DNA of 64,000 nucleotides from Streptomyces poonensis. GTDB taxonomy: Bacteria > Actinomycetota > Actinomycetes > Streptomycetales > Streptomycetaceae. The notes below the pieces were generated by a model. The model worked only from the letters and a program-made list of their open reading frames with translations. It did not search any database and was not told the DNA's origin. Each line of letters opens with the position of its first letter. Within the stretch, counting starts at the first letter, position 1. A program made the position numbers and the translations under genes. Shown here in pieces: positions 17,496-26,009 of this stretch. Where the stretch lies: contig NZ_BMVW01000008.1 in assembly GCF_014650915.1 (NCBI RefSeq), positions 237,851 to 301,850 of the forward strand. The letters run 5' to 3'.

Positions 17496-18401
17496 GTGTC
17501 CGTACGTGAACTGGTGGTCCTCGGCACCGCCAGCCAGGTCCCGACCCGGCACCGCAACCACAACGGGTACATGCTGCGCTGGGACGGCGAGGGCATCATG
17601 TTCGACCCCGGCGAGGGCACGCAGCGGCAGATGCTGCGGGCCGGGGTCGCCGCCCACGACCTGCACCGCATCTGCGTCACGCACTTCCACGGGGACCATT
17701 CGCTGGGCCTCGCCGGAGTGATCCAGCGCATCAACCTCGACCGTGTCCCGCACCAGGTCACCGCGCACTACCCGCGCTCCGGGCAGCGGTTCTTCGACCG
17801 GCTGCGGTACGCCACCGCGTACCGCGAGACCGTGGAGCTGACCGAGGCGCCGGTCGCCGCGGACGGGGTGCTGGCCGCCGCTCCCTCGTACACCCTGGAG
17901 GCGCGCAAGCTGTCCCACCCGGTCGAGTCGTACGGCTACCGGCTGGTCGAGCCGGACGGGCGGCGGATGCTGCCGGAGCGGCTCGCCGCGCACGGCATCA
18001 AGGGCCCGGACGTCGGGCGGATCCAGCGGGAGGGCTCCCTCGGCGGGGTCTCGCTCACCGACGTGAGCGAGGTGCGGCGCGGGCAGCGGTTCGCGTTCGT
18101 CATGGACACCCGGCTGTGCGAGGGCGTGCACGCGCTCGCCGAGGGCTGCGACCTGCTCGTCATCGAGTCGACCTTCCTCGACGAGGACGAGGACCTCGCC
18201 GTCGAGCACGGTCACCTCACGGCCGGCCAGGCGGCGCGGGTGGCCCGGGACGCGGGCGTACGGCACCTGGTCCTGACGCACTTCAGCCAGCGCTACACCG
18301 ACCCGGACGAGTTCGAGCGGCAGGCGCGGGCGGCCGGATTCGAGGGAGAGCTGACCGTCGCGCAGGACCTGCTGCGGGTGCCGGTGCCGAAGCGGCGGTG
18401 A
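17496..18401 (+). CDS. rnz: Ribonuclease Z-type MBL-fold hydrolase
   Basis: 301 aa from GTG 17496. THFHGDH (H63, H65, D67, H68), the N-terminal VVLGTASQVPTRHRN, DPGEGTQRQML, and FVMDTRLCEG are RNase Z/ElaC landmarks, and HLVLTHFSQRY supplies the last His. Expected to trim tRNA 3' trailers. The chain lacks an obvious long exosite arm, so an RNase Z-like arylsulfatase-type hydrolase cannot be excluded. Closely follows the HIT gene. Confidence 0.85.
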   Translation: MSVRELVVLGTASQVPTRHRNHNGYMLRWDGEGIMFDPGEGTQRQMLRAGVAAHDLHRICVTHFHGDHSLGLAGVIQRINLDRVPHQVTAHYPRSGQRFFDRLRYATAYRETVELTEAPVAADGVLAAAPSYTLEARKLSHPVESYGYRLVEPDGRRMLPERLAAHGIKGPDVGRIQREGSLGGVSLTDVSEVRRGQRFAFVMDTRLCEGVHALAEGCDLLVIESTFLDEDEDLAVEHGHLTAGQAARVARDAGVRHLVLTHFSQRYTDPDEFERQARAAGFEGELTVAQDLLRVPVPKRR

Positions 18402-18462
18402 GCTGCGGCACGGGTGGCACGTCGTTTTCGATGTGGGGGGTCGACCGCCGTACGATGCTTTG

Positions 18463-19455
18463 ATGCCCGTACCGAAAGCCGAACTGCACCTCCACATCGA
18501 AGGCACCCTGGAGCCCGAGCTCGCCTTCGCGCTCGCCGCGCGCAACGGCGTCGAGCTGCCCTACGCCGACACGGACGCGCTCCGTGAGGCGTACCGGTTC
18601 GAGGACCTCCAGTCCTTCCTGAACCTGTACTACGAGCTCATGGCCGTGCTGCGCACCGAGCAGGACTTCGCCGACCTGGCCGACGCCTACCTCGCCCGCG
18701 CCGCCGCGCAGGGCGTCCGGCACGCCGAGATCTTCTTCGACCCGCAGGCCCACATGGCGCGCGGCGTCGGGATGGGGACCGTGGTGGAGGGGCTGTGGCG
18801 TGCCCTCGGCCGCAGCGAGGAGACCCACGGCGTCTCCACCCAGCTGATCATGTGCTTCCTGCGCGACGAGTCCGCCGAGTCGGCGAGGGAGACCCTCGAG
18901 GCCGCGAAGCCGTACCTCGACCGGATCATCGGCGTCGGACTCGACTCCGCAGAGGTCGGGCACCCGCCGGTGAAGTTCCGCGAGGTGTACGAGGAGGCTG
19001 CCCGGCTGGGGCTGCGCCGCGTCGCCCACGCCGGCGAGGAGGGCCCGCCCGCGTACATCACCGAGGCCCTGGACGTGCTCGGCGTCGAGCGCGTCGACCA
19101 CGGGCTGCGCTGCATGGAGGACCCCGCGCTGGTGGAGCGGCTGGTGCGCGAGCGGGTGCCGCTGACGCTGTGCCCGCTGTCCAACGTACGGCTGCGGACC
19201 GTCGACACCCTGGCGGAGCACCCGCTGCCCGCGATGCTCGACGCCGGGCTGCTGTGCACGGTGAACTCCGACGATCCGGCGTACTTCGGCGGGTACGCCG
19301 GGGACAACTTCGCGGCGGTGCGGGAGACCCTCGGTCTCGGGGAGGAGCGGCTGCGGGAACTGGCCCGCAACTCCTTCCTCGCGTCCTTCCTGGAGCACGA
19401 CGAGGAGCGGCGGGCGCGGTATCTCGCCGAGGTGGAGGCGTACGTCTTCGCCTGA
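18463..19455 (+). CDS. Adenine deaminase (type 3, adenosine-deaminase-like)
   Basis: 330 aa. HLHIEGT (H9, H11), HAGEEGPP, the D-H-G segment RVDHGLRC and NSDDPAYFGGY are the zinc and catalytic signatures of the ADA superfamily. LDSAEVGHPPVKF and AELHLHIEGTLEPEL match the bacterial group shown to deaminate adenine rather than adenosine (for example Pseudomonas PA0148), so I call it adenine deaminase; databases commonly label it adenosine deaminase. Product hypoxanthine enters purine salvage. ATG 18463 is preferred over the ATG at 18433 since it gives the family's usual N-terminus. Confidence 0.85.
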   Translation: MPVPKAELHLHIEGTLEPELAFALAARNGVELPYADTDALREAYRFEDLQSFLNLYYELMAVLRTEQDFADLADAYLARAAAQGVRHAEIFFDPQAHMARGVGMGTVVEGLWRALGRSEETHGVSTQLIMCFLRDESAESARETLEAAKPYLDRIIGVGLDSAEVGHPPVKFREVYEEAARLGLRRVAHAGEEGPPAYITEALDVLGVERVDHGLRCMEDPALVERLVRERVPLTLCPLSNVRLRTVDTLAEHPLPAMLDAGLLCTVNSDDPAYFGGYAGDNFAAVRETLGLGEERLRELARNSFLASFLEHDEERRARYLAEVEAYVFA

Positions 19456-19471
19456 CCGAGGGGCCGGACCG

Positions 19472-20671
19472 TCAGGCCGCCGGTTCGTAGCGTGCGGCGG
19501 TGTCCGGGCGGGCCGCCGACCGGGCGGCGGCGGTGTGGTCCGCGGTCCTGGTGCGCAGGGCGACGGCCGTCATCGGTACGGCGACCGCCAGCAGGCCCGC
19601 CGCCAGGACCAGCCCCATGCCCGGGTAGCCCGCGTGCGCGGACAGCAGGCTGCCGGTGAGCGGGCCGCACGCCGTACCGAGCGAGGACGCGGCGCCCACC
19701 AGGACCGCCCAGCGGCCGCGCGCGTCGAGCGAGGCGGCGAGCCCGATCACGTACGACAGCACGACCGGGTAGAGCGTGTTCCAGGCGATCTCGCCGGCGG
19801 CGAAGGTGACGAGGTCGGTCGCGGCGGCGCTCACCGCGATGCACCCGGCGATGAGCGCCGTACCGGCACCGATGGGTAGGGTCCGGCCGAGGCGGGGGCC
19901 GAGCGCCCCGGCGCCGACGACGCCGAGCAGCCCCCCGCCGAGCGCCACGGCGAAGACCACGCCGACGGTGACCTCGGACAGGCCCGCCTGGTGCAGTCCG
20001 ATGCGGCCGCTGACGCCCCAGAGGGAGTTCTGGGCGAGGGACCAGCAGAGCATGGCGGCGGCGAGGGCGAGCCCGGCGCGGGGGCGGGGCAGGGCGGCGC
20101 CGTCGCCGCCGCGGGCGTCATGGACCGGGTGGGGCGCCGTGGCGGGGAGCTGTCCGGTCGTCGGCCACACCGCGAGCGCGGTGAGCGCGAGGGCGGCGAG
20201 CGGCAGCCCGTGGCCCGGTCCCAGGTGGGGGACCGTCAGGTACAGGGCACCCGCGAGGGCCGAGACGCCGAGCAGGCCCAGCGTGGTGACGCGGTGCGGG
20301 TCCCGCTGGGCGGCGATGCCCGTGGCGGCGACGGCGGTGGCGGTGCCGGACCCGAGACCGCCGAGCATCGCGCCCGCGACGACGGCGGGCACGGTGTCCG
20401 TGAGGGCGGCCGCGCCGTAGCCGGTGACGGCGAGGGCGAGGCCGGTGCGGGCGAGGACGCGGGGGGCGAAACGGCCGCCCCGGGACGCGAGCAGGAAGCC
20501 CGCCGACGCCGAACTCAGCAGCAGCGCGCTGCCGATGGCCCCCGCCTCGGTGGCGGTGAGGGGGAGGGAGGCGTCGAGCCTGCCGACGGTGGTGGGGAGG
20601 AGGTAGGAGGCGAGGTACCCGGCCGTGAAAAGGGCGACGAGGGGCCAGGGCAGGGCGGAGCGGGGGGACAC
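19472..20671 (-). CDS. MFS transporter
   Basis: 399 aa from GTG 20671. About twelve hydrophobic segments are visible, with a charge-rich central loop at roughly 190-210 (HDARGGDGAALPRPR) splitting two six-helix halves. The Ala/Gly/Leu-rich helices and small loops suit an MFS efflux or uptake permease. No substrate-specific motif is recognised. It is convergent to the adenine deaminase (stops 16 bases apart) and may have no functional tie to it. Confidence 0.85.
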   Translation of the reverse strand: MSPRSALPWPLVALFTAGYLASYLLPTTVGRLDASLPLTATEAGAIGSALLLSSASAGFLLASRGGRFAPRVLARTGLALAVTGYGAAALTDTVPAVVAGAMLGGLGSGTATAVAATGIAAQRDPHRVTTLGLLGVSALAGALYLTVPHLGPGHGLPLAALALTALAVWPTTGQLPATAPHPVHDARGGDGAALPRPRAGLALAAAMLCWSLAQNSLWGVSGRIGLHQAGLSEVTVGVVFAVALGGGLLGVVGAGALGPRLGRTLPIGAGTALIAGCIAVSAAATDLVTFAAGEIAWNTLYPVVLSYVIGLAASLDARGRWAVLVGAASSLGTACGPLTGSLLSAHAGYPGMGLVLAAGLLAVAVPMTAVALRTRTADHTAAARSAARPDTAARYEPAA

Positions 20672-20797
20672 GGGCGTTCCTGGGCGTGCGAAGGTGCCGT
20701 GGGAGCACGGGAGGTGGGGGGTGGGCGGCTGTCGACGGACAGGAACGCGCGGCCAATTTGTATCAAGCAGGCAGTTGGGAGAAGAAGCGCGTGATGT

Positions 20798-20811
20798 GTG
20801 ATCTGAATCAC
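20798..20811. promoter_or_regulatory. Possible Crp-like site upstream of the dehydratase remnant
   Basis: GTGAT-CTGA-ATCAC is a small palindrome in an unusually AT-rich patch between the MFS gene and the pseudogene. It resembles Crp-type operators (GTG-N8-CAC), though one consensus G is missing. It may be a surviving piece of a catabolic promoter. Confidence 0.3.
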
Positions 20812-20859
20812 TTGTCGTTTGGTGTGGTGGCTGCTGGGTAGTGGTGGGGCTTTTTCTGG

Positions 20860-21294
20860 GTGTTTCCGCTCCGCGCCGGATGCCGCGCGGGCTCCGACCA
20901 CCACTACTGGGGCGGACTGCGCAACACCCAGCGCCTCGCCGCCGTCTGCGACGCCTTCGGGGTCGGGGTGTCCATGCACTCCAACACCCACCTCGGCATC
21001 TCCCTCGCCGCGATGACCCACGTCGCGGCGACCGTTCCGAACCTCCACCACGCCTGTGACTCCCACTACCCCTGGCAGTCCGAGGACGTGCTCACCGAGC
21101 GCATCGCCTTCACCGGCGGCAAGGTCACCGTCTCGGACGCGCCCGGCCTCGGCGTCGAACTGGACCGCGACCGGCTGCGGTTCCTGCACGAGCGGTGGCT
21201 GGACGACGACGGCTCGCTGCGGGACCGGGACGACGCGGCGGCCATGCGGGCCGCCGACCCGGAGTGGGTCACGCCGTCCGTGCCGCGCTGGTGA
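20860..21294 (+). pseudogene. 3' remnant of a glucarate dehydratase gene (enolase superfamily)
   Basis: From about 20890 the frame encodes SDHHYWGGLR, VGVSMHSNTHLGISLAAM, ACDSHYPWQSEDVLTER and VSDAPGLGVELDRDRL, which are C-terminal landmarks of glucarate dehydratase including the HSNTHLG catalytic His. Only about 135 of the roughly 420-450 residues usual for the family remain; the N-terminal capping domain and the metal-binding Asp/Glu/Asn residues are gone. No convincing start or ribosome site precedes it. The 3' end is clean, with a stop at 21292-21294, so the loss is a 5' deletion. A short functional peptide is unlikely. Confidence 0.85.
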
Positions 21295-21392
21295 CGCCAC
21301 GAACCGCGGTGGTGGCGCCCGGCGGCGTCACCCCGCCCAGGCCTTGGTGCACACTGGCCTGACCCGCACCACACCAGGCCAGGGAGCACACC

Positions 21393-22577
21393 GTGACCGC
21401 GCCCGAAGGAGAGCGACCGCAGCGCCGGCCCGAGAGCGGCCGGCTCCGGACCGACCGGCCCCCGACCGACTTCCACCCCAGCCACCAGCTCCGCCGGGGA
21501 GACCCCCTCGCCGCGCTGCGCGCCCCGGACGACCCGCCCTGGGACGTCTACCTGACGGGCACGGTCTTCCTCGACATCGTCTTCACCGGCCTCGACTGCG
21601 CCCCCGTGCGCGGCACCGAGACCTGGGCCCGCGGCATGGGCTCCAGCCCCGGCGGCGTCGCCAACATGGCGACGGCGCTGGCCCGGCTCGGCCTGCGGAC
21701 CTCCCTCGCCGCGGCCTTCGGCGACGACCACTACGGGGAGTACTGCTGGGACGCACTCGAACACGGCGAGGGCATCGACCTCACCCCGTCCCGCACCGTC
21801 CCCCACTGGCACTCCCCGGTCACCGTCTCCATGGCGTACGAGGGTGAGCGCACCATGGTCTCCCACGGTCACGAGCCGCCCCCGGAGGAGCCCGCCCCGG
21901 ACTGCGCGCCGTACGCCCGCGCCGCCGTCGCCTCCCTGGTGCCGGGCATGCGCGCGCACTGGATCGCACGGGCGGCGAGCAGCGGCACCCGGATCTTCGC
22001 GGACGTCGGCTGGGACGAGACGGGCCGCTGGGACCTGGCCGGCCTCGCCGACCTGGAGCACTGCGAGGCATTCCTCCCCAACGCCGAGGAGGCCATGCGC
22101 TACACCCGCACCGACTGCCCCCGCACCGCAGCCCACGCCCTCACCGACCACGTACCGCTCGCCGTGGTCACCCTCGGCGCGGAGGGCGCGTACGCCGTGG
22201 ACGCCCGTACCGGCGAGACCGCAGAGGTGCCCGCCATCGCCGTCGAGGCGCTGGACCCCACGGGCGCGGGCGACGTCTTCGTGGCGGGCTTCGTCACCGG
22301 CACGCTGGCCGGCTGGCCGCTCGCGGACCGGCTCGCCTTCGCGGGCCTGACCGCCGCGCTCTCGGTGCAGGAGTTCGGCGGATCGCTCTCGGCGCCGGGC
22401 TGGGCCGAGATCGCGGCCTGGTGGCGCCGTGTGCAGTCCCTCGACGCCCAGGACCCGGCGGCGCTGCGCCGGTACGCGTTCCTGGAGGACCTGCTGCGTT
22501 CGCTGCCGGAGCAGCGGACCGCCCCGTGGCCGCTGCGCAGAGCGGTCCCGACGATCGGCTTCCGCCGGTCCGCCTGA
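21393..22577 (+). CDS. PfkB family carbohydrate kinase
   Basis: 394 aa from GTG 21393 (AGGGAG eight bases upstream). The N-terminal glycine region SPGGVANMATALARLG and the C-terminal signature DPTGAGDVFVAGFV (anion hole and catalytic Asp) define the PfkB/ribokinase family. VTLGAEGAYAVD precedes the ATP site. The long charged N-terminus (about 45 residues) is unusual. It follows the glucarate dehydratase remnant, so it may once have been in a sugar-acid pathway (inference). Substrate cannot be assigned; a KDG-type, fructose or nucleoside kinase is possible. Confidence 0.85.
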   Translation: MTAPEGERPQRRPESGRLRTDRPPTDFHPSHQLRRGDPLAALRAPDDPPWDVYLTGTVFLDIVFTGLDCAPVRGTETWARGMGSSPGGVANMATALARLGLRTSLAAAFGDDHYGEYCWDALEHGEGIDLTPSRTVPHWHSPVTVSMAYEGERTMVSHGHEPPPEEPAPDCAPYARAAVASLVPGMRAHWIARAASSGTRIFADVGWDETGRWDLAGLADLEHCEAFLPNAEEAMRYTRTDCPRTAAHALTDHVPLAVVTLGAEGAYAVDARTGETAEVPAIAVEALDPTGAGDVFVAGFVTGTLAGWPLADRLAFAGLTAALSVQEFGGSLSAPGWAEIAAWWRRVQSLDAQDPAALRRYAFLEDLLRSLPEQRTAPWPLRRAVPTIGFRRSA

Positions 22578-22754
22578 CCATCGGGCCGCGAACCCGGCTC
22601 CGTGCCGCGAACCCGGCCCCGGCCGCACAGCCGGGTTCGCGCCGAAAACTCCTACGGCGATGTCAGCCACCCGGCGTACCCTGGAAATCGCCAGGCCGCC
22701 CAAGGGGCGCGCGAGACGTACCGAGGAGGACGAGCAAGGCCTACGAGCCGGCCC

Positions 22755-23825
22755 ATGACTCAGACACCCACATCGCACACTTCCGCGCAGGGGCAGGCGA
22801 GAGCTCAGTTCACCGTTCCGGCCGCGCACCCCATGGTGACCGTGCTGGGGTCCGGGGACTCCCTCCTGCGCGTGATCGAGAAGGCCTTCCCGGCGGTCGA
22901 CATACATGTCCGGGGCAATGAGATCAGCGCCGTGGGCGACGCCGCCGAAGTGGCCCTCGTCCAGCGCCTGTTCGACGAGATGATGCTGGTGCTCCGCACC
23001 GGACAGCCGATGACGGAGGACGCAGTGGAACGCTCGATCGCCATGCTCAGGGCGAGCGAGAACGGGGAGAGCGACGGCCAGGAGACCCCGGCCGAGGTGC
23101 TCACGCAGAACATCCTGTCCTCGCGCGGCCGCACCATCCGCCCCAAGACGCTCAACCAGAAGCGCTACGTCGACGCGATCGACAAGCACACGATCGTCTT
23201 CGGCATCGGACCCGCCGGCACCGGCAAGACCTACCTGGCCATGGCGAAGGCCGTCCAGGCCCTCCAGTCCAAGCAGGTCAACCGCATCATCCTGACCCGC
23301 CCGGCGGTGGAGGCGGGAGAGCGCCTGGGCTTCCTGCCCGGCACCCTCTACGAGAAGATCGACCCGTATCTGCGCCCGCTGTACGACGCGCTGCACGACA
23401 TGCTCGACCCCGACTCGATCCCGCGGCTGATGGCGGCGGGGACGATCGAGGTGGCGCCGCTCGCATATATGCGCGGCCGGACGCTGAACGACGCCTTCAT
23501 CATCCTGGACGAGGCCCAGAACACGAGCCCCGAGCAGATGAAGATGTTCCTCACCCGCCTCGGCTTCGACTCGAAGATCGTGATCACGGGTGATGTGACC
23601 CAGGTCGACCTGCCGTCCGGCACCAAGTCCGGTCTGCGTCAGGTCCAGGAGATCCTGGAGGGCGTCGAGGACGTCCACTTCTCGCGCCTGTCGTCGCAGG
23701 ACGTCGTCCGGCACAAGCTGGTGGGCCGTATTGTCGACGCCTACGACAAGTACGACACCACGCACGGCACCGAGAACGGCGCGCACAAGAGCCGCGGCAG
23801 GTCCGGGCAACACAAGGGGAAGTAG
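22755..23825 (+). CDS. phoH: PhoH family ATPase
   Basis: 356 aa from ATG 22755. A KH-like N-terminal region is followed by the PhoH NTPase with Walker A GPAGTGKT (152-159), Walker B AFIILDEAQN and the sensor VITGDVTQVDLP. The basic, Gly/Lys-rich C-terminal tail (HKSRGRSGQHKGK) is typical of actinobacterial members and suits RNA binding. It lies 13 bases upstream of ybeY, a near-universal bacterial pairing, which points to rRNA or RNA quality control rather than phosphate starvation. Confidence 0.95.
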   Translation: MTQTPTSHTSAQGQARAQFTVPAAHPMVTVLGSGDSLLRVIEKAFPAVDIHVRGNEISAVGDAAEVALVQRLFDEMMLVLRTGQPMTEDAVERSIAMLRASENGESDGQETPAEVLTQNILSSRGRTIRPKTLNQKRYVDAIDKHTIVFGIGPAGTGKTYLAMAKAVQALQSKQVNRIILTRPAVEAGERLGFLPGTLYEKIDPYLRPLYDALHDMLDPDSIPRLMAAGTIEVAPLAYMRGRTLNDAFIILDEAQNTSPEQMKMFLTRLGFDSKIVITGDVTQVDLPSGTKSGLRQVQEILEGVEDVHFSRLSSQDVVRHKLVGRIVDAYDKYDTTHGTENGAHKSRGRSGQHKGK

Positions 23826-23838
23826 ACCGAGCAGCACC

Positions 23839-24336
23839 ATGTCGATCGACGTCAACAACGAGTCCGGCACCGAGGTCGACGAGCAGGCGATCCTCGACAT
23901 CGCCCGCTACGCGCTCACACGGATGCGCATCCACCCGCTCTCCGAGCTCTCTGTGATCGTCGTGGACGCCGACGCCATGGAGCAGCTCCACATCCAGTGG
24001 ATGGACCTGCCCGGTCCGACGGATGTCATGTCCTTCCCGATGGACGAGCTGCGGCCGCCGGCGAAGGACGACGACGAGCCGCCGCAGGGCCTGCTCGGCG
24101 ACATCGTGCTCTGCCCCGAGGTCGCCGCCAAGCAGGGCGCGGAGGCGCCGACGCGGCACTCCATGGACGAGGAGCTCCAGCTCCTCACCGTCCACGGAGT
24201 GCTGCACCTCCTCGGCTACGACCACGAGGAGCCCGACGAGAAGGCCGAGATGTTCGGTCTGCAGGCCGCCATCGTGGACGGCTGGCGCGCGGAGAAGGGC
24301 CTGACCGGCCCGTCCCCGGCCCCGACCGTCTCATGA
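23839..24336 (+). CDS. ybeY: Endoribonuclease YbeY (rRNA maturation)
   Basis: 165 aa. The zinc-site motif HGVLHLLGYDH gives H119, H123 and H129. The N-terminal SIDVNNESG and the substrate-loop segment PTDVMSFPMDE are typical. Acts in 16S rRNA 3'-end maturation and ribosome quality control. Its stop overlaps the start of the CorC-like gene (ATGA), so the phoH-ybeY-corC group is one transcript. Confidence 0.96.
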   Translation: MSIDVNNESGTEVDEQAILDIARYALTRMRIHPLSELSVIVVDADAMEQLHIQWMDLPGPTDVMSFPMDELRPPAKDDDEPPQGLLGDIVLCPEVAAKQGAEAPTRHSMDEELQLLTVHGVLHLLGYDHEEPDEKAEMFGLQAAIVDGWRAEKGLTGPSPAPTVS

Positions 24337-25643
24337 GCGCCGCACTCCTCACGGGCGCCGTCGCACTGATCGTCGTCGCCTGGCTCGCCGCCTGCGCGGA
24401 GGCGGGCCTGGCGCGCGTCTCCAGCTTCCGCGCCGAGGAGGCGGTACGGTCCGGGCGGCGCGGCAGCGCCAAGCTGGCCAAGGTCGCCGCCGACCCGACC
24501 CGCTACCTCAATGTGGCGCTGCTGGTCCGCGTCGCCTGTGAGATGGCGGCGGCCGCCCTCGTCACCTACGGCTGTCTGCGGGAGTTCGCGGTGACCTGGG
24601 AGGCCCTGGCCGTCGCGATAGGCGTCATGGTTCTCGTCAGCTATGTCGCGGTCGGTGTCTCCCCGCGCACCATCGGCCGCCAGCACCCGTTGAACACGGC
24701 GACGGCGGCCGCGTACGTCCTCGTCCCGCTCGCCCGCATCATGGGCCCGATCCCGTCGCTGCTGATCCTCATCGGCAACGCCCTCACCCCCGGCAAGGGC
24801 TTCCGCCGCGGCCCCTTCGCCTCCGAGGCGGAGCTGCGCGCGCTGGTGGACCTCGCGGAGAAGGAGTCGCTGATCGAGGCCGAGGAGCGCCGCATGGTGC
24901 ACTCGGTGTTCGAGCTCGGCGACACCCTCGTGCGCGAGGTGATGGTGCCGCGCACGGACCTGGTCGTCATCGAGCGGTTCAAGACGATCCGCCAGGCGCT
25001 GAGCCTCGCGCTGCGCTCCGGTTTCTCCCGCATACCGGTCACCGGGGACAGCGAGGACGACATCGTCGGCATCGTCTACCTCAAGGACCTCGCCCGCAAG
25101 ACACACATCAGCCGCGACGCGGAGTCGGAGCTGGTGTCCACGGCGATGCGGCCCGCCACCTTCGTGCCCGACACCAAGAACGCGGGCGACCTGCTGCGCG
25201 AGATGCAGCAGGAGCGCAACCACGTCGCCGTCGTCATCGACGAGTACGGCGGCACGGCCGGCATCGTCACCATCGAGGACATCCTCGAGGAGATCGTCGG
25301 TGAGATCACCGACGAGTACGACCGTGAGACGCCTCCGGTGGAGGTCCTCGGCGCGGACCGCTACCGGGTCACCGCCCGCCTCGACATCGGCGACCTGGGC
25401 GAGCTGTACGGCCTGGAGGCGTTCGACGACGAGGACGTGGAGACCGTCGGCGGCCTGCTCGCCAAGGCGCTCGGCCGGGTGCCGATCGCCGGTGCCTCCT
25501 CGGTGGTCGAGCTGCCCGACGGCCGCGAGCTGCGGCTGACGGCGGAGGCCGCGGCCGGCCGCCGGAACAAGATCGTGACCGTGCTGGCGGAACCGGTGGG
25601 CCCGGCGGACCCGCCGCAGGAGGACGAGACGAAACCGGAGTGA
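24333..25643 (+). CDS. CNNM/CorC (hemolysin C family) CBS-domain membrane protein
   Basis: 436 aa. Three or four N-terminal helices form the DUF21/CNNM transmembrane domain (about 1-150), then two CBS domains (about 195-325: VREVMVPRTDLVVIE, then RNHVAVVIDEYGGTAGIVTIEDILEEIVGEI) and the C-terminal CorC_HlyC domain (about 340-425). Predicted Mg2+/Co2+ efflux or transport modulation; the old hemolysin label is historical. Start overlaps the ybeY stop. Confidence 0.93.
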   Translation: MSAALLTGAVALIVVAWLAACAEAGLARVSSFRAEEAVRSGRRGSAKLAKVAADPTRYLNVALLVRVACEMAAAALVTYGCLREFAVTWEALAVAIGVMVLVSYVAVGVSPRTIGRQHPLNTATAAAYVLVPLARIMGPIPSLLILIGNALTPGKGFRRGPFASEAELRALVDLAEKESLIEAEERRMVHSVFELGDTLVREVMVPRTDLVVIERFKTIRQALSLALRSGFSRIPVTGDSEDDIVGIVYLKDLARKTHISRDAESELVSTAMRPATFVPDTKNAGDLLREMQQERNHVAVVIDEYGGTAGIVTIEDILEEIVGEITDEYDRETPPVEVLGADRYRVTARLDIGDLGELYGLEAFDDEDVETVGGLLAKALGRVPIAGASSVVELPDGRELRLTAEAAAGRRNKIVTVLAEPVGPADPPQEDETKPE

Positions 25644-25649
25644 CGAGTA

Positions 25650-26009
25650 GTGACCCCTCAGGAGCTGCGCGCCCTCTGTCTGTCCTTCAACGCCACCGTG
25701 GAGGACTTCCCCTTCAACCCCGAGACCTCGGTCTTCAAGGTGCTGGGCAAGCTCTTCGCCCTGACGAACCTGGACGCGCGGCCCCTGACGGTCAACCTGA
25801 AGTGCGATCCGGAGGACGCGGTCCGGCTCCGTGAGGAGCATCCCGGCCTGATCGTCCCCGGCTGGCACATGAACAAGCGGCACTGGAACACCGTCACCGC
25901 CGACGGCGAGCTCCCGGACCGCCTGGTCCGGGAGCTGGTGGAGGACTCGTACGACCTGGTGGTCGCCGGTCTACCGCGCGCCGACCGCCTCCGCCTCGAC
26001 CGTCCCTGA
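25650..26009 (+). CDS. MmcQ/YjbR family protein
   Basis: 119 aa from GTG 25650, six bases after the corC-like stop. The family signature is the N-terminal CLSFNATVEDFPF, KVLGKLFAL, VNLKCDPE, and the C-terminal PGWHMNKRHWNTV. It has a double-wing fold with suspected DNA binding, but no firm function. The last 39 bases overlap the 3' end of the convergent MFS gene, so two transcripts meet here. Confidence 0.9.
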   Translation: MTPQELRALCLSFNATVEDFPFNPETSVFKVLGKLFALTNLDARPLTVNLKCDPEDAVRLREEHPGLIVPGWHMNKRHWNTVTADGELPDRLVRELVEDSYDLVVAGLPRADRLRLDRP

